A DNA stretch of 64,000 nt from Deuterostichococcus epilithicus (taxonomy: Eukaryota; Chlorophyta; Trebouxiophyceae; Prasiolales; Stichococcaceae): contig JAVTLE010000023.1 in the NCBI GenBank assembly GCA_033439295.1, positions 4,190,530 to 4,254,529 of the forward strand. The letters are read 5' to 3'. The notes under the pieces are model-generated. The model was not told where the DNA came from, did no database searches, and saw only the letters and a program-made list of their open reading frames with translations. How positions within the stretch are numbered: position 1 is the stretch's first letter; each line of letters starts with the position of its first letter. Both the position numbers and the translations under genes were made by a program. Positions 24,587 to 36,500 of the stretch are shown piece by piece.

Positions 24587-25593
24587 GGTGCTGCGGCCCA
24601 GCGCCGCATGCTGGCCGCCACGCGGCATGACGCCAGCATGCGGCCCGCATGGCGGCCGACAACTACTGCGGGAGATGGCCCCCACCTTCCCAAGCCAGAA
24701 GACACTGTCCAAGGCAATCAGCGCGGGAGTAACAAAACGGCGCAGCGCTAGGCGGCAGCCGGTCTGCTGCGGGGCTTATAGCTGCGGCCAATATATTACA
24801 GGATCGCCAGCCGCCATGGCGGAAGCGGTAATGCTGCCGATTAGTCGTGGATCTGGAGCTGACGGCTCGCCGCCGACAGCATGCGCCAGTAGCTGGGGTG
24901 TCCTGTGTGTTAGAGCCTTCAGAGGGGTGCAGGGGATTTGATTAGAGGGTTGCACGGCATGCTTTTTGCATGAAGTTGATTGTGCATTGCCACCACTGGC
25001 GGTGCTTGGGTGTATGTCCTATCTTCAGGTGTGATTGTTGCGGCTGACATCGATCTCTTTGTTCTAGGAAGCTACTGATTCCACGAATTTTTACAAACAG
25101 CTTGATGCCTGACATGTTCACCAAGCCTGACATGCTTGCGTGGTTGGGCATTGCGGCGGTTGACGGCAAGTAGACGGCGACAATTGTTTCCCGTTGTTGT
25201 CTTGTGTCTCACGAATTTGTGAAGCGTGTCCGCTGGCTCCACCAGCACCACACCAAAGGGGAGCAGTCCAAAGTCTATCTCCAAAATGCCGAGCATGACA
25301 TACCCGTCAGGGACTGCTGCAGCCGCCCGACACACAACACAACTTGAGCAGCAATAGCAGGCACGCTGCTAAAGCAGACGTTCACCTCACAGCCCTGCTG
25401 GTGCAGGTCAATGACAAGCGAGCTGGAACTGCTGCAGCCAATCACTGCCGCTTTGTATTGCCACAGTGTTGCCAACCTTTCACGCGCTGCGCGGCGAGAA
25501 TCCTGCACTTTGCGCAGCAGCCGGCCTCTGAAGGACCCTGCCGCGGACAGAGCCACAGCCGCCGCCGCCGCCGCCGCTTCTTCCGACGCGCCC
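24587..25593. other. Convergent 3' flanks, no gene seen
   Basis: About 1 kb between the RWP-RK stop (+) and the PRL1 stop (-), with lower GC between about 24930 and 25300. No exon recognised. Confidence 0.55.
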
Positions 25594-26359
25594 TCAGAAG
25601 CGCTTGATGTCGCGGGGCGGCCGGAAGTTGATCGGGTGCGTCTCGGGCGTCGCGTTCTCATCCTCCCTCCACATCTTGACGGACTTGTCGGCCTCTGCCG
25701 ACGCGAGGCGGGACCCGGACTTGTCGAACGCCAGGCCGAAGATGCCGGACTCGGACTCCAGGGAGCCTGGCTGGATGGGGGAGATGCCTGCCTGGAAGCG
25801 GTTGCCGCTCTTCCAGTCGTAGGCCCTGCGAGGGGGCAGCGTCATGGGGGGGCTTGGCAGACGATCGGAGGGTGATTGGCAGATGGTGTGGCAAGAATCC
25901 GGAGTCAATTCTCTCGACAGCAGCCCGGCTGTTTCAGGCTGAAGACAGCAAGCGGCAGGCGGTGTGCAGCGGCGATGCGCAAGCATGCACCTGACCGAGC
26001 AGCACGCGCGGCCACCTGCCCGGACCGTACCTGCTTGCCTGGTCTTTCACACAATGTGCAGCATGAGGGGAAGAGACAGAAGGGGTTTGTTGTGGAGGCG
26101 CGCACCAGAGGGAGCCATTGTCGCCACCGGTGACCATGACGTTGTCCTCGTTGATGGCAACCGCGTTGACGATGGTCTTGGGCTCCTGCAGCGTGTTGTG
26201 CAGGAACTCCCCCTGCGGCGGCAAGCACAGCCCAGGATGCGGTTGCGATGATGCGCCAGGAACCGATCGTCGAGACAGTGATGCAGTCATTCACAGCAGT
26301 GCCGGGCTGTTGACGTTTGCTGGCCACACGGACGGTGCAGCGCGCGTGAGGGCTTCTGT

Positions 26360-26421
<62 letters not shown>

Positions 26422-29400
26422 CGCCCCGGGACTCTGCTACAGGTCGGAGGTGCCGTCCCGCAGCGGGACTCGGCGACACTGCTGCAAACCCTAAGCCCTA
26501 GACCTGCCGCACCTGCGGCAGCCCGTACTTCTTGATGTTGTCGGCGGACGCGGCGGCGAAGGCAAACTCCTGCGGGTGCGCCGCCATTGCGCGGATGGAC
26601 TTCTTGTGGTACGTCAGCGTCGACAGCGTCTTCCCCTTGCGCAGGTCCCACATCTTGATGGTTTTGTCGTGGCTGCCGGTGATGACCTGCGCAGGCGCGG
26701 CGGGCACGGCGTGAGGTTTGCACAGCCAACACGGCGCCGGACGCTGTTCCGGCAGGCCTTCTGAGTGTGCTGCGAGCCTACGCAGTACAGGCTCTGTGGC
26801 GGCGGCGGCAGCGCAGACGGCAGGTGGTCGTGAAAGGCGCCCGCGTGCGCGGGCACGGCAGCTCAGCGATGGCTGGCGCAACGGCGGCTCAGCGGGCGCA
26901 GGCGGCAGGTGGTCGGTCCAAGCCCAAGCGCTTGGGCGTGCAGGCACGAACAGCAGTGCAGCGCTGATCGTTTCACGCATGGCACATTCAGAGCATCCTA
27001 CATTGCGATTCGAAATTGCACCTGGGGATCGGCGCCCTGCGTCAGAATGGAGGCCACCGTCTCGTCGTGCCCGCTGAGGCAGTGCACCTGCGCCAGCAGT
27101 CATGTGCGGGGTGAGGTCAAGTCTCCACAGGCACAGCGATGGTGAGGAGCAGTGGGTCCTTCTCCCAGTCCTTCTTCCACTTCTTTCTGCGTGCAGAGTC
27201 AGCAGAGCCTCTGTCGGTCCGACAGCTGAAGGCGTTTCCTGGAGGAGGACAGAGCCCTGAGTCCCGCGTCCGGAAACCTGTCCACAAACCCTGTATAACC
27301 ACTCGCCTGGACTTTGGTGCGCATGTCCCAGACGCGCGCCACGGAGTCGCGGCCGCCGGTCACGATGACGTCCAGCGTCGGGTGCAGCGCGAGCGAGTAG
27401 ATGCCGCTCAGGTGGCCGTGGTACTGCCGGATGACCTGCGGCAGCAGGACGTGGGTTTGATTTCCTGTCTTTATCTCGATTTTTTTTACTTTATTTTACT
27501 TCTATCTCTCAAAAGCAGCTTGCAATGAGCACAAACGTACGACTCTTCTGGCACTTGCCACGGTGCCTCAGGAGCACCGGGCGACCAAGATGCGTCATGT
27601 GAGCCACTGCCGGGGCAACTCATGGGCATCGAAATTCTAGAAGTAATTGGGCAACGCTGCACACAGCGCCCCTCGGCAGCAGGCGGCGCCCGCGGCGCAC
27701 GCTTGGCGGCGACGCTGTGCAGCATGCACGCGCGTGCCACAAGAGGTGCAGCAGATGCGCGCGGCGACAGGAGACACGGCAGCAGTGTGAGCGACGTAAC
27801 ACTCAGCCCTAAACCCTAAACCCTACTTGCCTTGTTGTACTCCAGGTCCCAGCACTTGACCTCCTTGTCGAGGGAGCCGGAGAACATGTACGGGTGGCGG
27901 TCCGACACCGCGATGCCCGTTACCTGGCGTACAGGTGTGAGGTTTCAGGTTCAAACCCTGAGCACTATTTTGATGATGTGTTCCAGGGGTTGCAGGGTCG
28001 CCAAGACGGGCTCACTGGAGCGCTGCACTGCCCAGTGCCGGCGCGGGTGCCAGATGGTTGCGCAGCAGGGGGCAAGCGCACATGGGCGCGGCGCACGTGG
28101 CAGTACTGTCTGCATGCACAGCAGGCGAGCAGCGGCCCACCTGCTCGATGTGTCCCGTTAGCGTCAGCTTCAGCTGCCCGCTGGCTGTGTCCCACACCTG
28201 CAGCAGACGAGCCACAAATTTGGAGCGTTATTGCAAGGCGCCCGGTCACATCTGACGTTGCAATTGCTGTCGGCATGACGCTGCGCGGTGCCCGCCATGT
28301 TTCGAAGCCTGCCTGTATGGGTGCCCGCATTCACGAGGGGATGCGGCGGCGCGGCTCACCTTGATGGTGCGGTCTGCCGACCCGGTCACGAACCACTCGT
28401 TGCCGTGGTCGAAGGCCATGCAGCGCACCCACCTGCGCAAAAGCACGCAGTTTCCTCTCAACTGTCAACAAAATCATTCTTGATCAAATATCACGCACGT
28501 CACAGGGCCGGACAGCCTGTGCAGCAGTACCAGCACGAAATTGCTGGATGCATTCCATCAGACCAGCAGCCCAGCTGCGAGCCTGCACCCTGCGGCATGG
28601 CGCAGCGCGCCAGCGTCCCCCTTTGTCAGGCAGCACCGACGATGAGTGCCATCTCCCAGGCGCAGGCCGAATGCTGAGCGCTTTTCCCATGTGGCGGAGC
28701 ATACGGCCATCGGACCACCTCGCTGCCAGGGACTTGCAATATCACAGACATGTGCTGCGTGAGGTGCCGTCCCTCACACCCTAAACTCTCACCCCAGGTG
28801 GCCGGCGATGACGCGGTACAGCTTCCAGGGCGCATGCCACACCGGGCGCGGCCACTTGCTGGGCATGCGGCGGGCGACAGCGGCCGAGGGGCGGTACTCC
28901 TCCTGCCCGCCGCCTGCCTTGGGCACCACCGCGCCGCCGCCGCTGTGCAGCACCATCGCCTGCGCCTTCTGCCGTGCCGCCGCGGCCGCCCTGCGCAGAG
29001 CCGCCGGCACCGCATTGCAGCACGTGCTGAATGGTGATGCGGTCCAAGCACTCGCGATTTGCGAGTATCGAGAGGCTGTGTGTGCAGGCTGGGTGGGTCT
29101 CAGGAAGGACGTCGGCTGCATGGCTCCAAGAGAGCCTTTGGTACCAACGTGAACGCTTTCAGGGTTGAGCTGCCGTCAAGAGGGAGCTAGCCAAGGTCCC
29201 AAAGCCGCGGCACTCACCCGTCGGACACCTTCGGCATGGCGTCGATGAGCTTCGCCGTGGCGGACCTCGACTCCACCTTGGCGCCTGTGGGCGCCGCTGC
29301 CCCCGCGTCCAGGTCCGATGGGGCAGCGCCGGCTGCAGAGGCCGCCGCTGCGCCGCCGGCCCGCGCGGCGCCGGACTCCGGTAGGTTGATATCATCCAAC

Positions 29401-29883
29401 ACCGCATACTCGTCCCGGATCTGCGGCGGGGGGAAACGTCTTGCGGCCAGCGTGATTGTGCTTGGATCACTTCAAGTGCATTGTCCAGTGAGTGTGGTGG
29501 TGTGCTGCTGATGGCTAGGCAAGTGGCGAGGAGCAGCGAGACACGGACGGGCTTTGTGACAGCCAGCGTTCGCACCTTCGAATGAATCTTGATCTTTTGA
29601 CTGCACAGTGAGGATATTAAAGCGTTCAGTGACCGACGTGCACCACTGCGCACATCTCAGAAAGGGAGATTCTGATGTGCACATGCCCATGTGACGCGCA
29701 GCCGCCGTGAGCCTGTTGCTTGTCCCACCTTGTTTCATCTGTAGGTATTCTCTGCCCATGATTGCCCACAAACATCTCCCGAGTGCGCTTTTGGGACTGG
29801 ATGATCAGGGCCTTGAGAGGCTTGACATCCGGGGGCGCCTCATCTGCCTGCTGGCCTACGGGTGGCGCGGCTGCCGGCGCCAT
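25594..29883 (-). CDS. PRL1: PRL1/PLRG1 WD40 splicing factor, 515 residues
   Basis: Exons (high to low): 29729-29883, 29576-29600, 29218-29420, 28793-29026, 28360-28432, 28141-28197, 27831-27923, 27307-27435, 27022-27087, 26513-26686, 26106-26212, 25594-25825; all phases agree. Matches PRL1/PLRG1 throughout: [144 protein letters not shown] and the KRF end. Seven WD repeats form the propeller. PRL1 is a core subunit of the Prp19/NTC complex, needed for spliceosome activation; in plants it also affects sugar and stress signalling. Introns 7 and 8 use GC donors (AAG|GCAAGT, CAG|GCGAGT). Three introns carry TTTAGGG next to the donor and one carries (CTG)19. Confidence 0.95.
26361..26417 (+). repeat. 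(CAG)19 microsatellite in PRL1 intron 10
   Basis: 19 uninterrupted CAG units followed by CAA. On the PRL1 sense strand it reads CTG. It is intronic by the gene model, so it does not encode polyglutamine. Confidence 0.95.
26486..26502 (+). repeat. Degenerate telomere-type repeat beside PRL1 donor 10
   Basis: AAACCCTAAGCCCTAGA; on the sense strand it lies about 10-27 nt after the donor at 26512. Confidence 0.75.
27807..27826 (+). repeat. Telomere-type repeat directly after PRL1 GC donor 7
   Basis: CCCTAAA x2 plus CCCTA. On the sense strand the intron begins GCAAGT and continues straight into AGGGTTTAGGGTTTAGGG. Confidence 0.92.
28779..28786 (+). repeat. Single TTTAGGG motif at PRL1 donor 4
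   Basis: CCCTAAAC on the plus strand; the sense strand reads GTGAGAGTTTAGGG from the donor. Confidence 0.7.
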
Positions 29884-30509
29884 GCCGGCTGCCTGCCACT
29901 ACTGCTGCTTGTTACTACCAAGACTGGCTCGACTTGTCGAGACTTGCAGTCGCGCAAATTTGCTGGCCGATCGGCTGCACGGACTAGGCCGATCACAAGA
30001 GCGCGGTGAACAGTCAGTAGAGGCCAGAAAAGCTGCAAGAGCTTGCTGAACGCGGATGTGCAGCGAAGACTAGAGGCCAAGACGCTGCAAGTAAAATTCG
30101 CGATGCAGGAACCTTCAGCGTGACCGCGCTGCCGTTGTGCAGATACGGTCGAGTAGCTTCACTCAAACATGAGGCAGCTTGCAATTTTGCACAGCGCGCC
30201 CCGCAGCACAGTGGCGCACCAGCGGCACCTCTTCCCGACCCTTGCACTGCTTTGCCTCATCGACCCCGCCTCACTGCTGAATCCTGAATTCGCTCGCTCG
30301 CAGCGCGGCACAGTGGCACACAAGGCGGATTGCCTTGGGTTCAGGCAGCTCTGAAGCAGCGCAGGACAGCTGCAACTTGCCAGCGCGATCGTCGGGGCGT
30401 GCGCACACAAAATATGATCGGACAGCCTGCAGAATGATGCCACATTTCCGCAGTTGATCCACTAGGCCCGGCAGACCTCCTCTGGTTGTGCGACCAGGCA
30501 GATAAAGCT
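29884..30509. promoter_or_regulatory. Divergent intergenic region, putative shared promoter of PRL1 and Nup133
   Basis: 626 bp between the two start codons. No nucleoporin propeller exon or other coding exon recognised. GATAAAG lies just before the Nup133-type ATG. Confidence 0.45.
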
Positions 30510-33500
30510 ATGCCCTCCCGCACGAGAGCGAGCGCTGGTAAGCCAGCTTCCGCATGCAGTTATGCTTGCAGCCGCGCACGCATGCTTCCTGCTTGCGGGA
30601 TCCCGATGATCGATGCTCCCTCGACAGAATCTTCAAGCCTGCAGATAGGACTGTTTTATAATTGTCTCGTCTTCAAACTCTGGTAAGCTCTCCAAGTATC
30701 CACACAGGCCGCGCCACTGACGCCGCCGCGCCTGCCGCGCCCGCCGCCGGACTGCACCCACCGGCGATGCAGGAGGCGTTCCGCCTGCTCGATGACGCCT
30801 GCCTACGCGGCGGCCCGACGGGGCAGTTGGCGCAGCAGTTGCGCGCTGGCGGCGCCCTTGGTGTTCCCGGCGAGGACAACCCCGTGTCGCTGTACAGCCA
30901 GAGGTGCACAGCCCCAGCAACCTGAACCGTCCGTGGTTCTGGAGGAGTCTCTCTCGCGGATTCAGGGAAGCCACAGGCGAGGGCCCACCTCATGAGGTTG
31001 TTGTCCACTTGCGCGGCAAGATCAGGATCAGCAAACACCGCGGACAAAGACCCACACAGAACACACAGGGATATTATATCGTCCACTCGTGTGTACCGTC
31101 TCGTGCCTGCAGGGTCGTGGACACGCTTCCAAAGCACTGGGGCGGCCGTGGCTCAGCGGCCATCCCGGAGCAGCTGACAGCAAAGGCAAACAGCCATTCG
31201 GTGCTGCTGGACACCCTGCAGCACGCTGGCGTACTGGAGCAGATGCCGCCTACCGCCCTCAGGTGCCTGCCCTGTTGATTGTGGTGGCTGCTCAGCCACT
31301 GCTGCAGCTCCGCACAATTGCATCGTGGCTTCCTCATGGCCAAAACTCTTTTCGTGCACTTGAGCCCTGGCAAGTCTTCATGAGGGTCACGTTCAAGGCT
31401 GACGAGAAGCTGCAGCTGGTCGCGCCAGCCTAATTTCTCGCATCTTCGTTCTAAGATTCTGCTTCGCTTGTAAACCAGGGCCATGTTCGAGGCTGGGGAG
31501 AAGCTGCATGCGGTTGCAGCGGTGCGGGAGGTGGAGACGAAGGCGGCCGCTGCGGCGGCGGCCCGACCGGGAGACTCGACAGCGATGGTGCTGCTGGACG
31601 CGGCCATACGCCGCGCCGGCGCGCAGTGCACGCCGCAGGCAAGGCCACACCTTCCATAGCGGTGTTGACTTGCAGCAGCGCTGACTTGCAGCGGCGTTGA
31701 CATACACCGCTTTCGAGGTGTATTGCATTGGCTTGCAGCGCCGGCCGCTCGGCGGCGCGCAGCAGGTTGGCTCGCAGCAGCATTGCCGGCTTGGGACCCT
31801 CGGTGGCCTTGCAAGGTGCATTCAGGCGCATCCTGGCCCTGCCTCCTGGCTCAGCATTTTGGTTGCCAACAATTGAACATCGGCTGGACTCTGCGCTGCC
31901 TGATGGCGCCTACCGCCAACGGCAGGTGTCGGCGGAGGTCGGTGGCCGTGAGGCATGGGAGGTCTTCTACGCCTGCCCCTCCGCCACGGCGCCGGCGTTC
32001 CTGGCGGCGGCGGCAGAGCTGGCTCCCGGCGCCGCGCAGCCGGGAGGCGCCGCCGAGCTGGCAGAGCAGCCCGCGGCGGAGCGGCTGGCGGCACTGGCGG
32101 TGCTGGCGCGGGCGACGCAGGTATACTCGTTAGAAACACCGAAAGTACATGGACGAGTTCCAGAACCTGTTGAGCAGGATGATCTCGATGCAGAGTGAGG
32201 CGGAGCAGATGATTCATTGGTGCCTTTGCAGCTGGCCTGGCCCTATATGCTGCCTGGTCCCGTCAGCTCCATCTGGACATAGAGTGCTGCGGACATGGCG
32301 CGATGCATGTGGCAGCCACTGCTGGTCACCGAGAACCCTACGCCAGGGGCCATCACCACTCATGACAAACCACCTGCAGCGTGCCGGTGCTTTGCTGTGG
32401 AGGAAGTGCATCCCCTGGCCTGAACTTTCAAGAGCCATGGCGACTGCAGGACCACCTCATTTGCGCACACCAATGCGCAAGCCTCAGTGCTGGCTGCAGT
32501 GGGAACCAGCGCCGCATTTTCCATATGCCAGTTCGCCCTACTGCTGCGTCGTGTGCTGCGCTGCCGCTTTGCCACTGCCTCCCCAACGAGACAGCCAGGA
32601 GCCATCTGCTCGACAGGCGTGTGACTGGCAGCCCGCTGCACAGCGCCATGACTCTTGGAAATTCAGTCGGGGCCTGCAATGGGTGTGACGTCAGCAGCTG
32701 ACCCAGCCAGAGGCGTCGGCGCGAGCTGTTCGCCACATTGCGCCAGATTTGCATCACATTGCTCAAAGCATGCATACACAAGCGTTCGCCGGCATTTAAC
32801 CAGCCTTAGCCTCATTGCACATAAAGCCCCCAATTCCTGCGCAGCAGGCGCGGCGCAGCCGCGCCTGGGATCAGGGGGCCGCACCGGCTTGCCAATCTCT
32901 TTGTTGGGTCACGCCCTCAGAAGCATTGACATGACCGCCTCAGATCGAGCAGCAGAGCGCTTGCGACTTTGCCAGTTTCTTCGTCGTTTACGCGCTCAGA
33001 TGTTTGATATCTGACGTCGTACATCGGTTTGATACTCGATATACCCACTGCTGTGCAGCACGCGCTGGCGGCGGGCGCGGCGCAGCGCACCTGGCACCAG
33101 GGCGCCGCTCCGGCGGCGCTCAATGCGGCGCTGGGCGGAGCTCCGGGCCCGGACTGGTTGGCGCAGCCGCCGGCGCGCGCCGCGCTGCTCGCCCTCTTCG
33201 AGACGGCGATGCAGTGAGCGCACGTTCCTCTTGAGCCCACATTTCGGAAAGCATGGCAGATGTTGTTGCACGATGTGAATTATCGTCGTGTGCTATGGCA
33301 GCCGCGCTGCTCGCCCTTGTCGAGGCGGCGCTGCAGTAAGCACACTAGTCACTTCCCGAACCTGGTATGCCCTGGTGCTCAACACCTTCTACTGCTGCCA
33401 CCACTGTGCTGAAGCAGTTGCTTGCTCGCCCTTGTCGAGGCAGGCCTTTGCTCGAATGCCTCCACAGCTGCCGCCAACCCAGGCGAAGCAGCCGCCTGCT

Positions 33501-36500
33501 CGCCCTCGTCGACGCTGCGCTGCAGTGCACGCACTGTTCACACTAGAAACCCAGCAGGTGCTGTTGCTGGGATCCCTGCACAGATGCCGTCATGGTGTCC
33601 AGCGGCAGTGCACAGGCGCACCTTTGCCCTCATCCTGCCAAGCGCTGCGTCGCAAGGCGCTGCATCGCACCACATACAAGGAGACACAAATGACGTGACG
33701 TGAATGAGTGAGACATGCATTGCCGCCGCCGCGCAGGCTGCAGGCGCAGCTGCTCGATGAGGCGCCCGGGCGCGCGGCGGAGGCAACGGCGCTCGCGGCG
33801 NATGCCGCGGACCGCGCCCTGAACGCCCAGGCGGCGGCGCTGGCAGCGTCGGAGCCGCCCGACGTGCCGGCCGCCCAGGTGGGCCTTGTTTTCGGGAATT
33901 TCAAGCGAAATCATGTCCAAGCAGTGTTTGGTCAGTGTGCCCACTGCCTGTGCCCTGGCTGCCGGTCAGGTTTCGGCGCTCTGAACTCTGGGTGTGTTTC
34001 GAGCCTGCTGCTTCGACAACATTGGCCACTTATATTGTCATCAGGCGGTGGCTGTTCACCTGTGCCTGTATTCCCACCCTCCAGTGGCTGCGTCCCTGGT
34101 GATGCCGTGTCCTCACGAGATGCGAATACGGACGCCGCTCTAGAGAGAGAGAAAGATTCCACAACCAGTACCCCTTGTACCAGATTGTACCAGGTTCCAG
34201 GGCCAAGGGCCCCTTGTACCAGTTTTTGGCTCGCTTTAGGCTGCCTTTACCTAGCTGGAGGTTTTGCACATGCCTGAATGCTCTGATCCGCATGCCGCAG
34301 GCGGAGTACGGCGGTGCTCGCCAGGCGCTGCTGGCAGCGCTGCTGCGGGAAGCCGAGCGCCTCCTGCGCGCCGGTGAGCAACCCTGCACATCGGAAACGC
34401 TCTGGTGCCTGCACGCAGCCAACGCATCCGGCCTGCCCTTGAGCAGGCGCATTCCGCAGGTAGCGCCGCTGCCGGGCGGTGCTGCATCCGGTGCATGGCG
34501 CCCGCAGACCGTGCGTGATCCCTGGAGCAGCGGTGCTGGCAGCTGCGACATTTCACTACAATATACTTCTGTGTATCTCTTCCGGACGTGTCCACCTGGG
34601 GTGGCATGCTTGATTGCCATTCACTGTCCTGACAGGCGACGCCGCCGGGGGGCAGGCGCTGCTGCGCCGCGTGGAGTCTGCCGCGGAGGCGCACGCCGCG
34701 TTCCCGCAGCTCTTCGACGTCGCGGAGCTGCTGGGCGACACGGAGCGGCTGTTCAGCCACATGGAGGCGTTTCCCGGCACGCCGGAGCCGGGCTGGGGGC
34801 AGTCGGCCGCCGCCTACGTGTTTGACAGGCAAGTCGGTGTCAGGATGGGGCGTCCTCCTCCCTGCCAAACATAGTGGGCGGCTGCATGAGTCGTTGCAGC
34901 GGAGGGGGTGACGACACGTGTTACAACTCGCGGTCTTTGGGAGTCGCAACGGAAAGGAGCACCCGCGCGCCCTTGCAGGGCGGTTCGATGCCGCCGGCGG
35001 AGTTTCTGCAGCCTCTCCTGCGCAGCCAATGCCCCCAGCCAGCTGCGCCAGCAGTTCCAACAGTGATCAGAGTCGAAGAGTAACAGAAAGCGAGGACAAA
35101 GCTTCTAAACACCGACCTGGATCCACATATTTGCGAACGATCCTGCATGTCGTCAACACAGGCTGGAGGCGGAGGGCCGCGCCTCAGAGCTGCTGGACGC
35201 CCCGCAGCGCTTCGACAGTGACCTGAGCGCGTGGCTAGCAACCCCCGCCGCCGCGGGCCGCCGCGCGCGCCTCGCCTGGCTGCACCGGCTGCGGGTCCAG
35301 GACTACGGCGGCGCGGCCGCCACTCTGGCCGCGCTGCCACAGGCGCGGCACCATCCCCCTTCCTCAGCGTCAGATCGCATGAATGTTGTCGTGAACACCG
35401 CTTCCTTTCAGGGTCCGCTGACTCGAGCCACAGAAGCTGCTCCTGAACGCTGCTGTCGGCGCTGCATCACCTGTGCGGCGTGCGGCAGCTGCGCCCGAAG
35501 CCCCCACGTCTAGGCCAGGTCTGCGGTCTGCAGCCCCGAGGAGGTCCCGGCAACAGGTCAGCAGGCAGCAAAGACGCGCGGCGACGGTGTCACCAGTCGA
35601 TTCGCGAGCGCAGCAGAGCTGAATCGGCTCAGCGCCAGCCGCTTTGCCGTCAGCTGGCCGCGCGCATCGTTCGGGGCGACGCTCCATCACTGTGTCAACA
35701 GAGGCCACCTGGAAGGCAAGAGGGCCGGGAGCTGAGAGCCCGTCCGGACCTCTGATCGGAGCTCTGACCGTGCCCCGTGCTCGCAGAGGGATGCGGCGTC
35801 GGCCAAGCGGGCGCTGGCGCTGGCCAAGCTCGCAACGCTGGCGGGCGGCGGCAACGCCCTCGACCGGTCGGAGGCGCAGCCGGCGATGGCACAGGGGCGG
35901 CAGGCGCATGCGGCAGGCGGCACAGCCGTGGCAGAGCTGGACGGCCGGCTGTCGCTGCTGGCGCTGCAGGTGACCCTTTTGGCGCTTCCGTCGCCTCCTG
36001 GGTGTCGTTTCTGGGTCGGGCACGCGACTTCGTGTGGCCACCGCTTGCCGGCTGCTCTCCGGGTGGCTGTTTGCCCTCGCGTGACCCCACCGACCCAGCC
36101 ATAAACCCTCTCAAACATGCTGCAAATTCTAGCAGAAAGGTGAAGGTGCTGTCTGCCCGATAGCCTGTGCCCTCCTGCAAAGCCTGCTTGAAATCTGGCC
36201 GGCAGGAGGCGCCGGACGTGGGCGGTGGCCCACCGACGGATGCGGCGGCGGCGGCGGCATGCAAGCTTGAAACCCACTGTCAACCCTGAACCTTGCATCC
36301 CTTGCCGGCAGGAAGCGCTGGGCCTGGGCGGCAGCCTACCGAATGGGTGCGCCAGCAGCGGCTGCCCTGAAGCTTAAACCGTAGTGCAAACCCTGAAACT
36401 TGCATCATTTTGTCGACAGGAGGCGCTGGGCCTGGGCGGCGGCCCGCCAATGGACGCGCCTTCGCTAGCGGCGGGGGCGCTCGCCGAGGACCGCCAGGCG

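Noticed and set aside
26361-26417. Polyglutamine-coding region
   Set aside because: The CAG tract is in an intron of a minus-strand gene; the flanking exons join in frame without it.
27940-27965. Second tRNA T-loop-like string (GGTTCAAACCC)
   Set aside because: No A-box at proper distance and no cloverleaf; it is inside a PRL1 intron.
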